NCBI GenBank assembly: GCA_001939145.1
Contig: LSRX01000301.1
Coordinates: 353,799 to 417,798 of the forward strand
DNA from: Symbiodinium microadriaticum
Lineage: Eukaryota > Sar > Dinophyceae > Suessiales > Symbiodiniaceae
Direction of reading: 5' to 3'
Length of the DNA stretch: 64,000 bases
The position numbers were made by a program, and so were the translations under genes. Shown piece after piece: positions 62,072 to 64,000 of this stretch. A model generated the notes under the pieces. That model saw only the letters and a program-made list of their open reading frames with translations, did not search any database and had not been told where the DNA came from. Numbering within the stretch: position 1 is the first letter of the stretch; each line of letters opens with the position of its first letter.

Positions 62072-62160
62072 AATGGATCCTATGATAGTCCCTCAAGATT
62101 CCCTATAGTAGTCCCAGTAACCCATTCCTCCATTCCCCAATAAGAACCAGTCAGATGAAT
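62072..62160. repeat. MITE family I copy
   Basis: GGTTCTTAGTAGGGAATGG ... CCATTCCCCAATAAGAACC. Confidence 0.8.
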
Positions 62161-62283
62161 AAGGCATACATACGACAACCTTGCGACCACTACTCACGAA
62201 TGCGAGCATATTGAGAGTCATGCCGTTACGCCGAAGTGCTAAACCAATGATCTAAGCCTTGAGCGCTAAACCTAAAGCTTCAG

Positions 62284-62403
62284 TTCTCACCTAAAGGATC
62301 CAGATGCTTAGTAGAGTCTGTTACATGCACTGCGGCCATAAGCAATGTTCTAGCTACAGAGTTTGTTATGTCCCAATTGCAAGTTATTCAGTACCATGAT
62401 GCC
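62284..62403 (+). CDS. Coding exon left of a family D MITE
   Basis: GCTTCAG acceptor; FSPKGSRCLVESVTCTA, AISNVLATEFVMSQLQV, IQYHDA. The frame runs straight into the MITE at 62404. Confidence 0.48.
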
Positions 62404-62518
62404 TTAACCCTAAGGGTCCGAAGGACCTAATAATCATGTACTTGGGTTAAGGATAGTAGCTTTGTAGGTTAGTATTCAGAAGAGTATATGATTATTAGGT
62501 ACTCGGACCCTGAGGGTA
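62404..62518. repeat. MITE family D copy between two exons
   Basis: TTAACCCTAAGGGTCCGAAGG ... CTCGGACCCTGAGGGTAA, exactly filling the space between coding islands 62284-62403 and 62519-62596. Confidence 0.8.
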
Positions 62519-62596
62519 AGCACCCTCAAGGCCGACAGTCCCAACTGCTTGCAGGCCAAGGCAGCTGTTCACGAGGAGAGGCGCCGTGTGCGCAAA
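62519..62596 (+). CDS. Coding exon right of a family D MITE
   Basis: STLKADSPNCLQAKAAV then HEERRRVRK, AAA|GTTTTC donor. High GC3 and basic helix. With the MITE removed it would continue the 62284-62403 frame (phase not fixed). Confidence 0.55.
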
Positions 62597-62857
62597 GTTT
62601 TCTATGCGCCTCGGCCAAAAACCATACAACCAGATCTAGAATCCAGAATCCCGAAACCCTATTCCCACAACCTTAAATCCAGAATCCCTAAACCCTAAAT
62701 CCAGAATCTCTAAAGCCCAAACAAGCCCTAAACCCTAAATCCAGAATCCCTAAATCCCAAACCCTAAACCATAAACCCTAAAGCCCAAACCTTAAACCTT
62801 AAATCCAGAATCCCTCAAGCCCAGACCCTAAGCGCCAGGAAGCCCTAAGCGTAAAAG

Positions 62858-62918
62858 TTCGGTTGCCTACACCCAAACCTCCTGGCGGGGGTCCGGAATC
62901 TGCTAGAAAAGAACACTG
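62858..62918 (+). CDS. Three-exon gene segment, exon 1
   Basis: TAAAAG acceptor; FGCLHPNLLAGVRNLLEKNT plus one base, ACTG|GTACTG donor. Phase 1 matches exon 63115-63191 to give EKNT-G-VTALRTISKK. The intron is a family B MITE (62922-63022) plus CCCTAAA repeats. Confidence 0.62.
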
Positions 62919-63114
62919 GTACTGTTGATGCTATAAATCCTAGGCTTTACCTTAAGGACCAAAGAACTGTGGGAATCCTGGGATATTCCTTCTTATGGAT
63001 AATGCAGGATTTATATCCCTCGACCCTAAACTCCTAAACCCTAAACCTGGAACCCTAAACCCTAAACCGTAGTAGAGTAATCGTCGGCATGGGTAGTGCA
63101 GGATTTATACCAAG

Positions 63115-63191
63115 GGGTTACGGCCTTGCGGACAATCTCTAAGAAGGCTGGAGCTTCAAACATTTCTCCTCTTGCGCTCATAATAGAGAAG
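63115..63191 (+). CDS. Three-exon gene segment, exon 2
   Basis: ACCAAG acceptor; VTALRTISKKAGASNIS then PLALIIEK; GAGAAG|GCTTAG (GC donor). Joined to 63366 it reads LALIIEK-LILGPCSMSLE. Family not recognised. Confidence 0.65.
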
Positions 63192-63365
63192 GCTTAGGGA
63201 CTGATTAGGGTTTAGGGTTTAGGGTCTAGGGCTTAGGGGCTGAGTAGGGTTTAGGGTCTAGGGTTTAGGGTAACCTTTAACCTTTTGGGGCTTATATAAA
63301 ACCAATTACAGTTCAAAAGGTTAACCTTTTTTGGGCGAAGGTACTCGGCCCCGAAGATAGAGAAG
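63192..63365 (+). mobile_element. Introner-like MITE A forming a GC-AG intron
   Basis: The intron is a family A element (CTTAGGG...GAGTAGGG ... GGTACTCGGCCCCGAAG) carrying TTTAGGG repeats. ATAGAGAAG occurs at 63183-63191 and 63357-63365, a 9-bp direct repeat supplying AAG| at the donor side and the AG acceptor. Splicing between the repeats restores the uninterrupted frame, so the intron behaves as a clean insertion. Confidence 0.7.
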
Positions 63366-63398
63366 CTCATCCTTGGTCCATGTTCCATGTCTCTAGAA
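63366..63398 (+). CDS. Three-exon gene segment, exon 3
   Basis: LILGPCSMSLE in phase with exon 2; GAA|GTTGTG donor or continuation VVAHPS to TAA at 63417. Confidence 0.55.
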
Positions 63399-63679
63399 GT
63401 TGTGGCACACCCCTCCTAAACCTTAAACCCTGAACCCTGAAACCTCAAACCTAAGGTTTAGGGCTAAATTGGCAGGGGATGTCGGTTCGAGAAGTGCGTG
63501 AGGGATCATGCGACTTGGAAATTGGGTTCTACGGAGCTCTCTAAAGCTCTCTAAGCCCAGAGGAAACCAACCCTAAACCAGAAACCCTAATTGCTTCTGC
63601 CCCCTAAACCCTAAACCCTAAACCCTGAAGCTGGGTACATAAAACCAAACTTCCTGAAGCCCTGGATGCTTCAAGCCGG

Positions 63680-63835
63680 ACTTTGGTTTAGGGGTTTAGG
63701 GTTTAGGGGGGTTAGGGGTTTAGGGGTTGGGGGTTTGGGGTTTAGGGTTTAGGGTATAGGGGTTTAGGGTTTAGGTATATGTAGAGTTGAGGGTATCGGG
63801 TTGAGGGTTTAGGGTTTAAGGGTTTAGCTCATAGA
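63680..63835. repeat. TTTAGGG array
   Basis: Degenerate TTTAGGG units; similar runs continue to the end of the window (63935-64000). Confidence 0.88.
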
Positions 63836-64000
63836 CTGAACCTTGCTGCCAAGGGCTATCAGGGATTACTAGTGATTACTAGGGCTCACAAGTCCTTCTA
63901 AGGAGGATCTTGGGCTGCGTTATGTAGGGCCCCTGGAGTTTAGGGTTAGGGTTTAGGGTTTAGGGCCTAGGGATGTTTAGGGTCTAGGGTTTAGGGTTTA

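Noticed and set aside
1..64000. tRNA, rRNA or snRNA genes
   Set aside because: No T-loop GGTTCGAATCC-type boxes in proper spacing and no rRNA core motifs were found by eye; a covariance-model search would be decisive.

Overview
The window looks like nuclear DNA of a dinoflagellate, i.e. a eukaryote with gene bodies that are almost all intron. Seen directly: no open frame above 180 codons; hundreds of short degenerate CCCTAAA/TTTAGGG (plant/alveolate telomere-type) runs in both orientations; at least a dozen families of 80-200 bp inverted-repeat elements (MITE-like), several with target-site duplications; and small high-GC3 islands of 30-200 nt bounded by AG on the left and by GT, GC or GA on the right, very often as AG|G. 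GC and GA donors, one-way gene orientation and multicopy gag-like/transposase-like coding debris are known traits of dinoflagellate (e.g. Symbiodiniaceae) genomes; species cannot be told from the sequence alone.

Nearly all coding islands read best on the + strand. Three sets can be joined in frame. (1) 555-622 + 2475-2544 encode the ETSAK region and start of the tail of a Rab-type GTPase. (2) 25609-25683 + 26613-26642 + 27780-27842 encode a membrane stretch with the order and motifs of an ABCA-like transporter. (3) 62858-62918 + 63115-63191 + 63366-63398 form one frame across two introns, the second of which is a MITE flanked by a 9-bp direct repeat. A fourth pair, 21684-21731 + 22067-22128, joins across an intron flanked by a 19-bp direct repeat. 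Other recognisable islands: a signal-peptide-like first exon (4602), an EF-hand micro-exon (9727), a D/G/N-rich calcium-binding-like exon (20439), a Cys-rich extracellular-type exon (24805), and membrane exons resembling MFS transporters (40639, 41398). Most other islands are real-looking but unassignable.

Layout: 0-5.3 kb Rab exons, an N gap, H/A/C/O repeats; 5.3-13 kb scattered exons plus two gag-like fragments (6.3, 12.2 kb); 13-28 kb a long run of + exons leading into the ABC exons, interrupted by a frameshifted pseudogene (17.4-18.0 kb); 28-36 kb more + exons, a 100-bp direct-repeat pair and an N joint; 36-52 kb MFS-like and other + exons among many MITEs; 52.2-54.5 kb an exact 1137-bp duplication across a single N (probable assembly error); 55-59.5 kb a repeat-poor block with a decayed multicopy dinoflagellate gene (56.2-58.0 kb); 59.5-64 kb + exons of at least one further gene. 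No tRNA, rRNA, CRISPR, or prokaryotic operon signal was seen.

Limits: exon calls rest on reading frame, GC3, splice-like borders and motif recognition by eye. Very short islands are often open in two or three frames and sometimes on both strands; such cases are flagged with low confidence.
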